The position numbers and the translations under genes are program-made. Below, piece by piece: positions 33,430 through 42,674 of a DNA stretch of 64,000 nucleotides (the first letter of the stretch is position 1; the number at the start of each line of letters is the position of its first letter). The stretch spans positions 83,550 to 147,549 of the forward strand of contig NZ_SRXO01000016.1 in NCBI RefSeq assembly GCF_008360935.1, given 5' to 3'. The notes below the pieces were generated by a model, which searched no databases, had not been told where the DNA came from, and saw only the letters and a program-made list of their open reading frames with translations. The stretch comes from Siccirubricoccus phaeus. GTDB taxonomy: Bacteria > Pseudomonadota > Alphaproteobacteria > Acetobacterales > Acetobacteraceae.

Positions 33430-34802
33430 ACCACCATCTCCCCGGCGGTGCGGGTGACGACGCTGGTTGCCACCCTCTCGCGCAGCACCAGGTAGCTGCG
33501 CGTCAGGATGCGCGGCGTCAGCCGCCAGCGGGCACCGCCGGTGCCCGCCGTGCCGCAGCAGAGCAGCGCCAGCACCTCCCGCGCCGCCTGGTCCACCGCG
33601 TCGCGGTCGGCGCCCTCCGCCGCCAGGCGGATGCGCAGCTCCGGCGGCTCCGGCCCTTCATAGCTGCGCCACAGCGCGCCGTCGTCGCTGTCCAGCACGC
33701 TGGCAACGCCGATGAGATCGACGCGCGCGCGCACCGGCAGGCCGCGCAATTGCATCCGCTGCAGCAGTACCTCGGCGGTGGCCTTGGCGCGCGCCAGCGC
33801 ATTCGGCCCGGCGACGGAGACCTCGCCCTCGCCCAGCCAGCTTCCCTCGAAGCTCGCCGTCACCTTCAGCGTATCCGGGCGCGGATGGCCGCGCAGCCCG
33901 TGCACCGCGACGCGGTCCTTGCCCACCTGCTCCAGCGAGCACTCCGAGATGTCCAGCACCACATCCGGTGTGATGTAGCGCGAGGGGTCGTGCAGCTCGT
34001 ACAGCAACTGCTCCTTCACCGTGCGCAGATCGACGATGCCGCCTGTGTCCTCCGGCTTGGTGATGAGCAGGCCGCCTTCCGCGGTGACCTCGGCGATGGG
34101 GAAGCCGATATTGGCGGGGTCCGGAATGTCCTTGAAGCCGGGGTCCCAGAAGACGCCGCCGGTGATCTGGCTGCCGCATTCCAGCAGATGGCCGCAGGCC
34201 GCGCCCACCGCCAGCTTCGCCCAATCATCGAAGCGCCAGCCGAAATGGTGCGCCAGCGGCGCGATGGCGAGCGCGGGGTCCGAGGTACGGCCGGCGACCA
34301 CCACATCCGCGCCCTGGCGCAGCGCCTCCACCAGCGGCTCCGCGCCGATATAGGCATTGGCCGCCACCAGCCGGGCGGATTTCATGTCGAGGCTGTCATC
34401 GGCCTCATGCACCGGAAGCTGATCGAGCGCCACGCTGCCCGCCACGTCGTCGCCGGTGACGACGGCGATCCTGAGGTCCGGCAGGCCGAGCCGCATGGCC
34501 AGTCGCGCCACCAGCCGCCCAGCGGCCGGCGGGTTGGCGGCGCCGAAATTGCCGAGGATGGGGATGCGGTGGCGGAAGCCGTCTTCCAGGATCGGCGCCA
34601 GCAGCCGCTCCAGCATGGGCTCGTAGCCCAGCTCCGGGTCGCGGCGGCGTTCGAGCTGCGCCAGGGCCACGGTGCGCTCCCCCAGCGTCTCGAAGAACAT
34701 CGCCGCGGGCAGGCCGCGCCGCACCAGGCTGCGCATGACGGGAATGGGCGCATCCACGCGGTCGCCGGAAAAGCCGCCGCCATTGCCGACCAGGAAGGTC
34801 AT
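33426..34802 (-). CDS. AtuA / DUF1446 family protein
   Basis: 458 aa. MTFLVGNGGGFSGDRVDAP at the N-terminus and ILGNFGAANPPAAGRLV, VAGRTSDPALAIAPLAHHFGW, ITGGVFWDPGFKDIPDP, and SRYITPDVVLDI are landmarks of the DUF1446 family that includes AtuA of acyclic terpene utilisation. No catalytic mechanism is established. Coupled to the small AtuA-related gene by a four-base overlap. Possibly acts with the acyl-CoA and hydroxyacyl-CoA dehydrogenases coded nearby. Confidence 0.88.
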   Translation of the reverse strand: MTFLVGNGGGFSGDRVDAPIPVMRSLVRRGLPAAMFFETLGERTVALAQLERRRDPELGYEPMLERLLAPILEDGFRHRIPILGNFGAANPPAAGRLVARLAMRLGLPDLRIAVVTGDDVAGSVALDQLPVHEADDSLDMKSARLVAANAYIGAEPLVEALRQGADVVVAGRTSDPALAIAPLAHHFGWRFDDWAKLAVGAACGHLLECGSQITGGVFWDPGFKDIPDPANIGFPIAEVTAEGGLLITKPEDTGGIVDLRTVKEQLLYELHDPSRYITPDVVLDISECSLEQVGKDRVAVHGLRGHPRPDTLKVTASFEGSWLGEGEVSVAGPNALARAKATAEVLLQRMQLRGLPVRARVDLIGVASVLDSDDGALWRSYEGPEPPELRIRLAAEGADRDAVDQAAREVLALLCCGTAGTGGARWRLTPRILTRSYLVLRERVATSVVTRTAGEMVV

Positions 34803-34893
34803 CTCGTTTCCTCCGCCATGGCCGCATCATCGAAGGCAATGCGGTGCAGGGCAAGCCGGCCAGGGCCGCAAGGGGCGCGGCGATGCGCCGGCC

Positions 34894-36459
34894 TCACCCG
34901 CCCCCGCTGCGCGTCCGCCGCACCGCATCCAGCCAGCCGGCATGGCGGCGGGCCGCTTCCTCCCGCGCCATATGCGGCTGAAAGCGCCGGTCCAGCCGCC
35001 AATGGGTCGCGCCGAAGGCGCGCGGGACATCACCGGCGGCGCCGGGCGGCGGGAACAGCCCGGCTTGCAGCCCGGCCAGCCAGGCGGCGCCCAGCGCCGT
35101 GGTCTCCATCACCGTCGGGCGGTCCACCGGCGCGCCGAGGATGTCGGCGAGGAATTGCATGGTCCAGTCGCTGGCCGCCATGCCGCCATCCACGCGGAGG
35201 ATGGTCTCGCCGGCGCCCAGGGCCGCCACGCCGGCCCTTGGGGCGCCGGCGGCGCCGCTCCCGCCGGCGAGATCCGCCCGCATCGCGTCCAGCAGGTCCT
35301 TGGTCTGGAACGCCACGCATTCCAGCGCCGCCCGCGCCAGCTCCGCGCGGCCGCTGGCGCGGGTCAGGCCGAAGATGGCGCCGCGCGCTTCCGCATCCCA
35401 CCAGGGCGCGCCGAGGCCGACGAAGCCCGGCACCAGATACACCGCCTGCGCCGGGTCGGCGTGCCGCGCCAGCTCCCCGGTCTCGGCTGCGCTGGCGATG
35501 AGGCCGAGCCCGTCGCGCAGCCACTGCACTGCCGCGCCGGCGACGAAGATGGCGCCTTCCAGCGCATAGCAGCGCTCACCGCCCAACTGCCAGGCGATGG
35601 TGGTGAGCAGCCGGTGCTGCGAGAAGACCGGCAGCGTCCCGGTGTTCAGCAGGGCGAAGCAGCCGGTGCCGTAGGTGGATTTCAGCATGCCGGGGGCGAA
35701 GCAGGCCTGGCCCATGGTCGCCGCCTGCTGGTCGCCCGCCATGCCGCGCACCGGCACCGGCGCGCCGAGGATCTCCGGCGCCGTCATGCCGAATTCCGCG
35801 GCGCAGTCGCGCACCTCCGGCAGGATGGCGCGGGGGATGTTGAACAGGCGCAGCAGCGCCGCGTCCCATTCGCCCTTCACGATGTCGAACAGCAGGGTGC
35901 GGGCGGCATTGGTCGCATCCGTCGCATGCACCGCGCCGCCGGTCAGGCGGTGCAGCAGGAAGCTGTCCACCGTGCCGAAGGCCAGCTCCCCGCGCTCCGC
36001 CTGGGCGCGGGCGCCGGGCACGTTCTCCAGCAGCCAGGCCAGCTTGGTGGCGGAGAAATAGGGGTCCGCCAGCAGCCCGGTGCGGCGGGCGATCAGCGCT
36101 TCCTGCCCCGCCTCGCGCAGGGCGGCGCAGGCTTCGGCGGTGCGGCGGTCCTGCCAGACGATGGCGCGGTGGACGGGGCGGCCACTGGCCCTTTCCCACA
36201 GCACCACCGTCTCCCGCTGGTTGGTGATGCCGATGCCGGCGAGGTCGCGCGGCTGGGCGCCGGCCTCCGCCATGGCGCCGCGCAGGGTGGCGAGGGCGGT
36301 CTGCCAGATCTCCTCCGGCTCATGCTCCACCCAGCCGGGGCTGGGGAAATGCTGCGTCAGCTCCTGCTGCGCAGTGGCGCGGGGCCGCAGCGCCGCGTCG
36401 AACAGGATGGCGCGGGTGGAGGTGGTGCCCTGGTCCAGGGCGAGCAGGGACGTTTCCAT
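34894..36459 (-). CDS. glpK: Glycerol kinase
   Basis: 521 aa, FGGY sugar-kinase family. N-terminal phosphate loop [11 protein letters not shown] (8-18), [30 protein letters not shown]-type [28 protein letters not shown] and [19 protein letters not shown] are typical GlpK landmarks. It phosphorylates glycerol to glycerol-3-phosphate. The chain is slightly longer than average because of an Ala/Gly insertion near residues 396-410 and an extended C-terminal end. No glpF/glpD in the window. Divergent from the M20 gene (66 bp). Confidence 0.93.
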   Translation of the reverse strand: METSLLALDQGTTSTRAILFDAALRPRATAQQELTQHFPSPGWVEHEPEEIWQTALATLRGAMAEAGAQPRDLAGIGITNQRETVVLWERASGRPVHRAIVWQDRRTAEACAALREAGQEALIARRTGLLADPYFSATKLAWLLENVPGARAQAERGELAFGTVDSFLLHRLTGGAVHATDATNAARTLLFDIVKGEWDAALLRLFNIPRAILPEVRDCAAEFGMTAPEILGAPVPVRGMAGDQQAATMGQACFAPGMLKSTYGTGCFALLNTGTLPVFSQHRLLTTIAWQLGGERCYALEGAIFVAGAAVQWLRDGLGLIASAAETGELARHADPAQAVYLVPGFVGLGAPWWDAEARGAIFGLTRASGRAELARAALECVAFQTKDLLDAMRADLAGGSGAAGAPRAGVAALGAGETILRVDGGMAASDWTMQFLADILGAPVDRPTVMETTALGAAWLAGLQAGLFPPPGAAGDVPRAFGATHWRLDRRFQPHMAREEAARRHAGWLDAVRRTRSGGG

Positions 36460-36525
36460 GCGGCGAGACTATCCCCTCGACAAGCCGCCCGCCCAGGGCT
36501 TCCCTTGGCGGCGAAGGAGCCCCGC

Positions 36526-37698
36526 ATGCCCGTCCTCAACCGCATCGCCGATTTCACCGCCGAGATGACCGAATGGCGGCAGGATTTCCACCGCCATCCG
36601 GAGCTGGGCTTCCAGGAGAAGCGCACCAGCGACATCGTCGCCGCGAAGCTGGCGGGCTGGGGGATCGAGGTGCATCGGGGCCTGGCCACCACCGGCCTGG
36701 TCGGCGTGCTGCGCAACGGCGAGAGCGGCCGCAGCATCGGGCTGCGCGCCGACATGGACTGCCTGCCGATGGAGGAGCAGAACGGCTTCGCCCACCGCTC
36801 CACCATTCCCGGCCGCATGCATGGCTGCGGCCATGACGGGCATACCGCAACCTTGCTGGGCGCGGCGAAGTACCTGGCGGAGACCCGCAATTTCGACGGC
36901 ACCGTGGTGTTCATCTTCCAGCCGGCGGAGGAAGGCGGCGGCGGGGCGCGGGTGATGGTGGAGGAAGGGCTGTTCGCCCGCTTCCCCTGCGACAGCGTCT
37001 ACGGCATTCACAACGACCCGAGCCTGCCGCTGGGCGAGGCAGCGGCCGTGCCGGGGGTGATCCTGGCGGCCTCCGACCGGGTGGAGATCACGGTGAGGGG
37101 CGTCGGCGGCCATGCGGCGCGGCCGCATGTCACGGTGGACCCGGTGCTGGTCGGCGCGCAGATCGTCGTCGCGCTGCAGGCGGTGGTGGCGCGGCGGACG
37201 GACCCGCTGGACAGCGCCGTCATCAGCATGACGAATTTCCACGCCGGCAGCGCGGTGAACGTCATTCCGGAGAGCGCGGTGCTGAAAGGCTCCATCCGCA
37301 CGCTGCAGTCGGCGACGCGCGACCTGATGGAGAAGCTGATCACCCAGGTGGCACAAAGCACCGCAGCGGCGCATGAGGCGGTGGCGGAGGTGAAATACGT
37401 CCGCAACTACCCGCCCACGGTGAACCATGCGGCGGAGACGGCGCGCGCGGCGCTGGCCGCCGGGAAGGTGCTGGGCGAAAGCAGGGTGCTGCGCCAGCGC
37501 CCGCCGGTGATGGGGGCGGAGGATTTCTCCTACATGCTGCTGGAACGGCCGGGCGCCTTCGTGAAGATCGGGCAGCGCGGCGCGGAGAAGGGCGGCGTGC
37601 CGGTGCATCATCCGCTCTATGATTTCAACGACGATGCGCTGCCGATCGGGGCGAGCTTCTTCGCGACGCTGGTGGAGCAGGAGCTGCCGCGGGGGTGA
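36526..37698 (+). CDS. M20-family amidohydrolase (hippurate hydrolase-like)
   Basis: 390 aa. Metal-site motifs: FHRHPELGFQE, LRADMDCLPM, MHGCGHDGHTA (Cys101, His103), QPAEEGGGGARVM, and GAEDFSYML near the C-terminus. This arrangement matches the M20D group that hydrolyses N-acyl amino acids or amides. No signal peptide, so cytosolic. GAAGGAG lies 8-9 nt before ATG 36526. Confidence 0.93.
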   Translation: MPVLNRIADFTAEMTEWRQDFHRHPELGFQEKRTSDIVAAKLAGWGIEVHRGLATTGLVGVLRNGESGRSIGLRADMDCLPMEEQNGFAHRSTIPGRMHGCGHDGHTATLLGAAKYLAETRNFDGTVVFIFQPAEEGGGGARVMVEEGLFARFPCDSVYGIHNDPSLPLGEAAAVPGVILAASDRVEITVRGVGGHAARPHVTVDPVLVGAQIVVALQAVVARRTDPLDSAVISMTNFHAGSAVNVIPESAVLKGSIRTLQSATRDLMEKLITQVAQSTAAAHEAVAEVKYVRNYPPTVNHAAETARAALAAGKVLGESRVLRQRPPVMGAEDFSYMLLERPGAFVKIGQRGAEKGGVPVHHPLYDFNDDALPIGASFFATLVEQELPRG

Positions 37699-37890
37699 TG
37701 GGGGCTTCGCCCCCGAACCCCAGCAGAGGGCTCCGCCCTCTGCACGTCTGCCGGTCCCGTGCGAGTCGGCAGGTTGAACCGTTGGGGCTGAAACCATGGT
37801 TCCAAAGGCCCTGCAGCCTTTGGCAGGATCGGACGCACGGCGTCCGATGCGGGAGGAAGGGCAGAGCCCTTCCGCGACACAGGGGAGGAA
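37699..37890. repeat. Composite hairpin repeat between M20 and SDR genes
   Basis: Contains GGGGGCTTCGCCCCC, GCAGAGGGCTCCGCCCTCTGC, AACCATGGTT, CCAAAGGCCCTGCAGCCTTTGG, CGGACGCACGGCGTCCG and GAAGGGCAGAGCCCTTCC in series, i.e. six hairpins in about 190 bp. Same module types as 45463-45651 and 62300-62392. Confidence 0.65.
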
Positions 37891-37894
37891 GAAC

Positions 37895-38695
37895 ATGACC
37901 ACGCTCCAGGGAAAAGCCGCCCTCGTCACCGGCGCCGCCTCCGGCATCGGCGCCGCCACAGCCCGCGCCCTGGCGCGTGACGGCGCCGACGTACTGCTGA
38001 CGGATATCGACGACACTCGCGGCGAGGCGCTGGCCGCCGAGCTGCGCGGCGCCGGCGCCAAAGCCCGCTACCTCCGCCAGGACGTGACCGAGGAGCCCCG
38101 CTGGATCGAGGTGGTGACCGCCGCCGAGCAGGAATTCGGCCGACTGGACATCCTCGTCTCCAATGCGGGCATCGGCATCATCGTGCCGCTGGAGGAGATG
38201 CCGCTGGCGGAGTGGCGCAGGCAGATGGCCATCAACGTCGATGGCGTCTTCCTCTCCATCAAGCATAGCGCGCCGGCGCTGCGCCGCGCCGGCGGGGGCT
38301 CCATGGTGCTGCTTTCCTCCGTCGCGGGGCTGCGCGGCTCGGCGGGGCTTGCCGGCTATTCCGCCAGCAAGGGCGCGGTGCGGCTGCTGGCGAAATCTGC
38401 GGCGCTGGAACTCGCTGCCGACCACATCCGGGTGAACAGCGTGCATCCCGGCATCATCGCCACGCCCATCTGGCAGAAGCTGCCGGCCAACCCGCTCTCC
38501 GGCCGCAACGCGCCGATCGACCCGAAGGACATGGCCGCCGGCGTCCCCCTCGGCTACCCCGCCGCGCCGGAGGAGGTGGCGGAGGGCATCGCCTGGCTGG
38601 CCTCCGACGCCGCCCGCTACGTCACCGGCTCCGAACTCGTCATCGATGGCGGGATGACGGCAGGGCGGGCCGGCAGCCTGGCGATCCGCGGATAG
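37895..38695 (+). CDS. SDR-family oxidoreductase
   Basis: 266 aa. TGAASGIG cofactor loop (12-19), NAG in LVSNAGIGI, catalytic Ser in VLLSSVAGL, YSASKGAV active-site Tyr/Lys, and C-terminal [26 protein letters not shown] precedes ATG 37895. Likely oxidises a secondary alcohol with NAD(H); no better assignment. Independent of its neighbours. Confidence 0.9.
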   Translation: MTTLQGKAALVTGAASGIGAATARALARDGADVLLTDIDDTRGEALAAELRGAGAKARYLRQDVTEEPRWIEVVTAAEQEFGRLDILVSNAGIGIIVPLEEMPLAEWRRQMAINVDGVFLSIKHSAPALRRAGGGSMVLLSSVAGLRGSAGLAGYSASKGAVRLLAKSAALELAADHIRVNSVHPGIIATPIWQKLPANPLSGRNAPIDPKDMAAGVPLGYPAAPEEVAEGIAWLASDAARYVTGSELVIDGGMTAGRAGSLAIRG

Positions 38696-38829
38696 GACGA
38701 TCCTGCTACGCGATATTGCCGCCCCATATCTGCCCCCGCCGCATCGTGGAAGGCGGGGGTCCGACAAGAATTGTCCAGGGCTGATGCGCATGCCTTACTG
38801 CCCTCTCGTCCCGGGGAGAGCATCACCGC

Positions 38830-41796
38830 ATGCCGGAAGCGCCGACGCCGCCGCTGACGCAAGACCGGCCCCACGCGCCTTCGGCGCAGCCATCATCCCG
38901 CGCGCCTTCGGCGCAGCCGTCATCCCGCGCGCCTTCGGCGCGACCGATGCCGGATCCGCGCGTGGAGTACTCGCCAAGCGTCAGCGACCAGGTGAAGACC
39001 ACCACCTGCTACATGTGCGCCTGCCGCTGCGGCATCCGCGTCCATCTGAAGGATGGCCGGATCCGCTATATCGAGGGCAATCCGTACCATCCGGTGAACA
39101 AGGGCGTGCTCTGCGGCAAGGGCAGCGCCGGCATCATGAGCCATTACGCGCCCGCGAGGCTGCGCGCGCCGCTGAAGCGGGTGGGGCCGCGCGGCAGCGG
39201 GGAGTTCGCGGAGATCTCGTGGGAAGAGGCGTTGGAGATCGCCACGGGCTGGCTGCGCCATGTCCGCGAGACCGATCCGCGCCAGCTCGCCTTCTTCACC
39301 GGCCGCGATCAATCGCAAAGCCTGACCGGCTTCTGGGCCGCGCAATTCGGCACGCCGAATTTCGCCGCGCATGGCGGCTTCTGCTCCGTGAATATGGCGG
39401 CGGGCGGCCTCTATTCCATCGGCGGCAGCTTCTGGGAATTCGGCGAGCCCGACTGGGACCGCACGAAGTACCTGCTGATGTTCGGCGTCGCCGAGGACCA
39501 TGACAGCAACCCGATCAAGCTCGGCCTCTCCAAGCTGAAGGCGCGGGGGGCGAAATTCCTTTCGGTCAATCCGGTGCGCACCGGCTACTCCGCCATCGCC
39601 GATGAATGGGTCGGGCTGCGGCCGGGCACGGACGGGCTCTTCGTGCTGGCCCTGGTGCATGAGCTGTTGCGGGCCGACCGGATCGACCTGGAATTCCTCG
39701 CCCGCTACACCAACGCGCCCTGGCTGGTGGTGCGCAACCCGGGCGGTGCCGATGACGGCCTCTTCGCCCGCGACGAGGGAGGGAAGCCGCTTGCCTGGGA
39801 CCGCGCCCGCGGCGCCATCCCGGCGGAGACGGCCGACCTCTCCCCGGTCATGGCCGGCGAGGTGACGCTGCCGGATGGCCGCATCGCCTACCCCGCCTTC
39901 CACCTGCTGGCGGAGCGCTATCTGGGCGCCGAATACGCGCCGGAGGCGGTCGCCGAACGCTGCGGCATCGAGGCCGGGCGCATCCGTCGCATCGCCGCTG
40001 AGATCGCGGAGGTCGCCTTCGACCAGGCGATCACGCTGGAGCAGAGCTGGACCGATGTGTGGGGCCGCACCCACGCCAGCATCACCGGCCGCCCCGTCGC
40101 TTTCCACGCCATGCGCGGCATCAGCGCGCATTCCAACGGCTTCCACACCTGCCGCGCCCTGCACCTGCTGCAGATGCTGATCGGCGCGGTCGATACCCCC
40201 GGCTCCTGGCGCTATAAGGCGCCCTTCCCGCGGCCCATCCCGCCCGGGCCGGGCCCCGCCGGGCGCGGCGCCAAGCCCAACACTCCGCTCGCCGGCAACC
40301 TGCTGAGCTTTCCCCACGGGCCGGACGACCTGCTGGTGGAGGAGGACGGCACGCCGCTGCGCATCGACCACGCCTTCTCCTGGGAAGCGCCGCTCGGCCT
40401 GCACGGCATGATGCACACCGTCATCGGCAATGCTGGCAAGGCGGACCCCTACCCGATCGACACGCTGTTCATGTTCATGGCCAACATGGCCTGGAATAGC
40501 GCCATGAATCCCGGCGAGGTCATCCGCATCCTGACCGAGCAGCGGGAGGATGGCGAATACCGCATTCCGCATGTCATCTACTCGGATGCGTATTTCTCCG
40601 AGACCGTGCCCTATGCCGATCTGATCCTTCCGGACACCACCTATCTCGAACGCTGGGACTGCATCTCCATCCTCGATCGCCCGATCGGCAGCGCGCATGG
40701 CGCGGGAGATGCCATCCGCCAGCCGGTGGTGGCGCCGGATCGCGACGTGCGGCCCTTCCAGGACGTGCTGATCGAGCTCGGCGCCCGGCTCGGCCTGCCG
40801 GCCTTTGTGAACGAGGATGGCTCGCCGCGCTTCAAGGACTATCCGGACTACATGGTGAACCACCAGCGCATGCCCGGCGTCGGGCCGCTGGCCGGCTTCC
40901 GCGGCGCGGATGGCAGCAAGGTGGGCGTGGGCGAGCCGAACCCCGACCAGCTCCGGCGCTACATTGAAAACGGCTGCTTCTGGCGCGACCACATAAGGCC
41001 CGAGCAGGAATGGCTGAAGCACGCCAACCGCGCCTATCTGGAGGACGCCAAGGCGAAGGGCTTCATCGGCAAGTCGGACCAGATCGTGCTGCAGCTCTAC
41101 TCGGAGCCGCTGCAGAAATTCCGCCTCGCCGCCGAGGGCCATGGCGCGAAGCAGCCACCGGCGCATCTGCGGGAGCGCGTCCGCACCTATTGCGACCCGC
41201 TGCCCATCTGGTACGCGCCGCTGGAGCAGCAGGGGCAGGACCTTGCGCCTTTCCCCTTCTCCGCCGTCACCCAGCGGCCCATGGCGATGTACCATTCCTG
41301 GGGCTCGATGAATGCCTGGCTGCGGCAGATCCATGGCGCCAACAAGCTGATGATGGCGCGGTCCAGGGCCGAGGCGATGGGCCTCGCCCAGGATGACTGG
41401 GTCTGGGTGGAAAGCCGCAGCGGCCGGCTGAAATGCCAGGTCGCGCTGATGGAAGGCGTGAACCCCGACACGGTCTGGACCTGGAACGCCATCGGCAAGC
41501 GGGCCGGTGCCTGGGCGCTGGCGCCGGACAGCCCGGAGGCGACGCGCGGCTTCCTGCTGAACCACGTCATCAGCGAATGGCTGCCGGCCCAGATGGCGGA
41601 AGGTCGCGATTTCCGCCTGGCGAATGCGGACCCCGTCACCGGCCAGGCCGCCTGGTACGACCTCCGCGTCGGCATCACCAAGGCCGCGCCGGAGGAAGCC
41701 GGCCTCACCGCGCCGCATCCGGAAGCGCTGCGCCCGCCGCCGCACATGCCCGGCCCGCCCGACATCCTCCGCTATTCGGTGAAGACCTCCGCATGA
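38830..41796 (+). CDS. soeA: Molybdopterin oxidoreductase, SoeA-like sulfite dehydrogenase large subunit
   Basis: 988 aa. After a 45-residue Pro/Ser/Ala leader, CYMCACRCGIRVHL and GVLCGKG supply the four Cys of a [4Fe-4S] cluster, followed by MGD-binding domains (FFTGRDQSQSLTGF, MFGVAEDHDSNPIKL, NPVRTGYSAIADEW, ADLILPDTTYLERWD) and the C-terminal dinucleotide-binding barrel (AMYHSWGSMNAWLRQIHG). No twin-arginine signal, so cytoplasmic. Gene order large subunit-FeS-DmsC-type anchor matches SoeABC, the cytoplasmic sulfite:quinone oxidoreductase; other DMSO-reductase-family reactions remain possible. GGGGAGAG precedes ATG 38830; ATG 38947 would skip the repeat leader. Stop overlaps the next ATG (ATGA). 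Confidence 0.88.
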   Translation: MPEAPTPPLTQDRPHAPSAQPSSRAPSAQPSSRAPSARPMPDPRVEYSPSVSDQVKTTTCYMCACRCGIRVHLKDGRIRYIEGNPYHPVNKGVLCGKGSAGIMSHYAPARLRAPLKRVGPRGSGEFAEISWEEALEIATGWLRHVRETDPRQLAFFTGRDQSQSLTGFWAAQFGTPNFAAHGGFCSVNMAAGGLYSIGGSFWEFGEPDWDRTKYLLMFGVAEDHDSNPIKLGLSKLKARGAKFLSVNPVRTGYSAIADEWVGLRPGTDGLFVLALVHELLRADRIDLEFLARYTNAPWLVVRNPGGADDGLFARDEGGKPLAWDRARGAIPAETADLSPVMAGEVTLPDGRIAYPAFHLLAERYLGAEYAPEAVAERCGIEAGRIRRIAAEIAEVAFDQAITLEQSWTDVWGRTHASITGRPVAFHAMRGISAHSNGFHTCRALHLLQMLIGAVDTPGSWRYKAPFPRPIPPGPGPAGRGAKPNTPLAGNLLSFPHGPDDLLVEEDGTPLRIDHAFSWEAPLGLHGMMHTVIGNAGKADPYPIDTLFMFMANMAWNSAMNPGEVIRILTEQREDGEYRIPHVIYSDAYFSETVPYADLILPDTTYLERWDCISILDRPIGSAHGAGDAIRQPVVAPDRDVRPFQDVLIELGARLGLPAFVNEDGSPRFKDYPDYMVNHQRMPGVGPLAGFRGADGSKVGVGEPNPDQLRRYIENGCFWRDHIRPEQEWLKHANRAYLEDAKAKGFIGKSDQIVLQLYSEPLQKFRLAAEGHGAKQPPAHLRERVRTYCDPLPIWYAPLEQQGQDLAPFPFSAVTQRPMAMYHSWGSMNAWLRQIHGANKLMMARSRAEAMGLAQDDWVWVESRSGRLKCQVALMEGVNPDTVWTWNAIGKRAGAWALAPDSPEATRGFLLNHVISEWLPAQMAEGRDFRLANADPVTGQAAWYDLRVGITKAAPEEAGLTAPHPEALRPPPHMPGPPDILRYSVKTSA
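38874..38945. repeat. Three 27-bp repeats in the soeA-like leader
   Basis: Units begin at about 38875, 38902 and 38929 with GCGCCTTCGGCGC and a following (AGCC)(A/G)TCATCCC linker. In frame they encode APSAQPSSR repeated. The GCGCCTTCGGCGC core is palindromic, so this is a hairpin-type unit amplified within coding sequence. Confidence 0.8.
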
Positions 41797-42527
41797 CCTG
41801 CCTGCCCGCACCGGGTGCGAAGAAGCTCGGCCTCGTCATCGACCTCGACACCTGCGTCGGCTGCCAGGCCTGCGCCACGAACTGCAAGGAGTGGAACGCC
41901 AGCGGCCATTCCGCGCCGCTGCCCGACTTCAAGCCTTACGCCGCCGGCCAGGAAGGCGTGTGGTTCAACCGCGTCCACAGCTTCGAGGCCGGGGAAGGCG
42001 AGGCCGGCCGCACCGTCCACTTCCCCCGCTCCTGCCTGCATTGCGAGACGCCGGATTGCGTCACCGTCTGCCCCACCGGCGCCAGCTACAAGCGGGCCGA
42101 GGACGGCATCGTGCTGGTGAACCACGACACCTGCATCGGCTGCGGCCTCTGCGCCTGGGCCTGCCCCTATGGCGCGCGGGAGATGGATGAGGACCAGGGG
42201 GTGATGAAGAAATGCACCCTCTGTATCGACCGCATCTACAACGAGAACATCCCGGAGGCGCAGCGCCAGCCCGCCTGCGTGCTGACCTGCCCGACCAAGG
42301 CGCGGCATTTCGGCGACCTCGGCGACCCGGAGAGCGCCGTCAGCAAGCTGGTGGCGGAGCGCGGCGGCCAGCCGCTGATGCCGGAGCTCGGCTACAACCC
42401 GGTGAACCGCTACCTGCCGCCGCGCAAGAAGGCGCTGCCGCCGAGCGCGCCGGTGGAGGACGCGCCGACGCCGATGGACATCAAGAACCCGCTGCTGCGC
42501 TGGATGGACCGGGTGCTGAGCCGATGA
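41793..42527 (+). CDS. soeB: SoeB-like 4Fe-4S ferredoxin-type electron-transfer subunit
   Basis: 244 aa. Four cluster-binding Cys groups: CVGCQACATNC, CLHCETPDCVTVCPTG, CIGCGLCAWACPYG and CTLCIDR...CVLTCPTKARHFG, the DmsB/NrfC plan. It should relay electrons between the molybdenum subunit and the membrane anchor. Last ~30 residues (PTPMDIKNPLLRWMDRVLS) may contact the anchor. ATG 41793 overlaps soeA by four bases. Confidence 0.92.
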   Translation: MTCLPAPGAKKLGLVIDLDTCVGCQACATNCKEWNASGHSAPLPDFKPYAAGQEGVWFNRVHSFEAGEGEAGRTVHFPRSCLHCETPDCVTVCPTGASYKRAEDGIVLVNHDTCIGCGLCAWACPYGAREMDEDQGVMKKCTLCIDRIYNENIPEAQRQPACVLTCPTKARHFGDLGDPESAVSKLVAERGGQPLMPELGYNPVNRYLPPRKKALPPSAPVEDAPTPMDIKNPLLRWMDRVLSR

Positions 42528-42537
42528 GGGACGCGCT

Positions 42538-42665
42538 TCTCCCTCCCCCGCCTTGCGGGGGAGGGTCGGGGTGGGGGTGCTGCCGGAGCTGTCTCTCCGG
42601 CTTCTCCACCCCCGCCACCGTGTCCACCCCCACCTCAACCCTCCCCCGCCAGCGGGGGAGGGGGT
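42538..42665. repeat. Long inverted repeat between soeB and soeC
   Basis: Arms CCCTCCCCCGC...GCGGGGGAGGG on the left and an equivalent CCCTCCCCCGC/GCGGGGGAGGG on the right, joined by GTCGGGGTGGGGGT and its rough complement (ACCCCCACCTCAAC). The whole 128 bp can fold as one long hairpin or two short ones. Situated inside the operon; it leaves only about 9 bp before ATG 42675. Confidence 0.75.
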
Positions 42666-42674
42666 AGCCTCGCC

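Noticed and set aside
34672..36525. N-terminal extension of the M20 gene through the glpK region
   Set aside because: Antisense to glpK; the M20 family N-terminus starts at 36526 after a good Shine-Dalgarno.
38920..41811. Very long open frame antisense to the soeA-like gene
   Set aside because: It is an antisense shadow of a high-GC gene: Arg/Ala/Gly/His-rich with no family motif, while the other strand encodes a clear molybdoenzyme.
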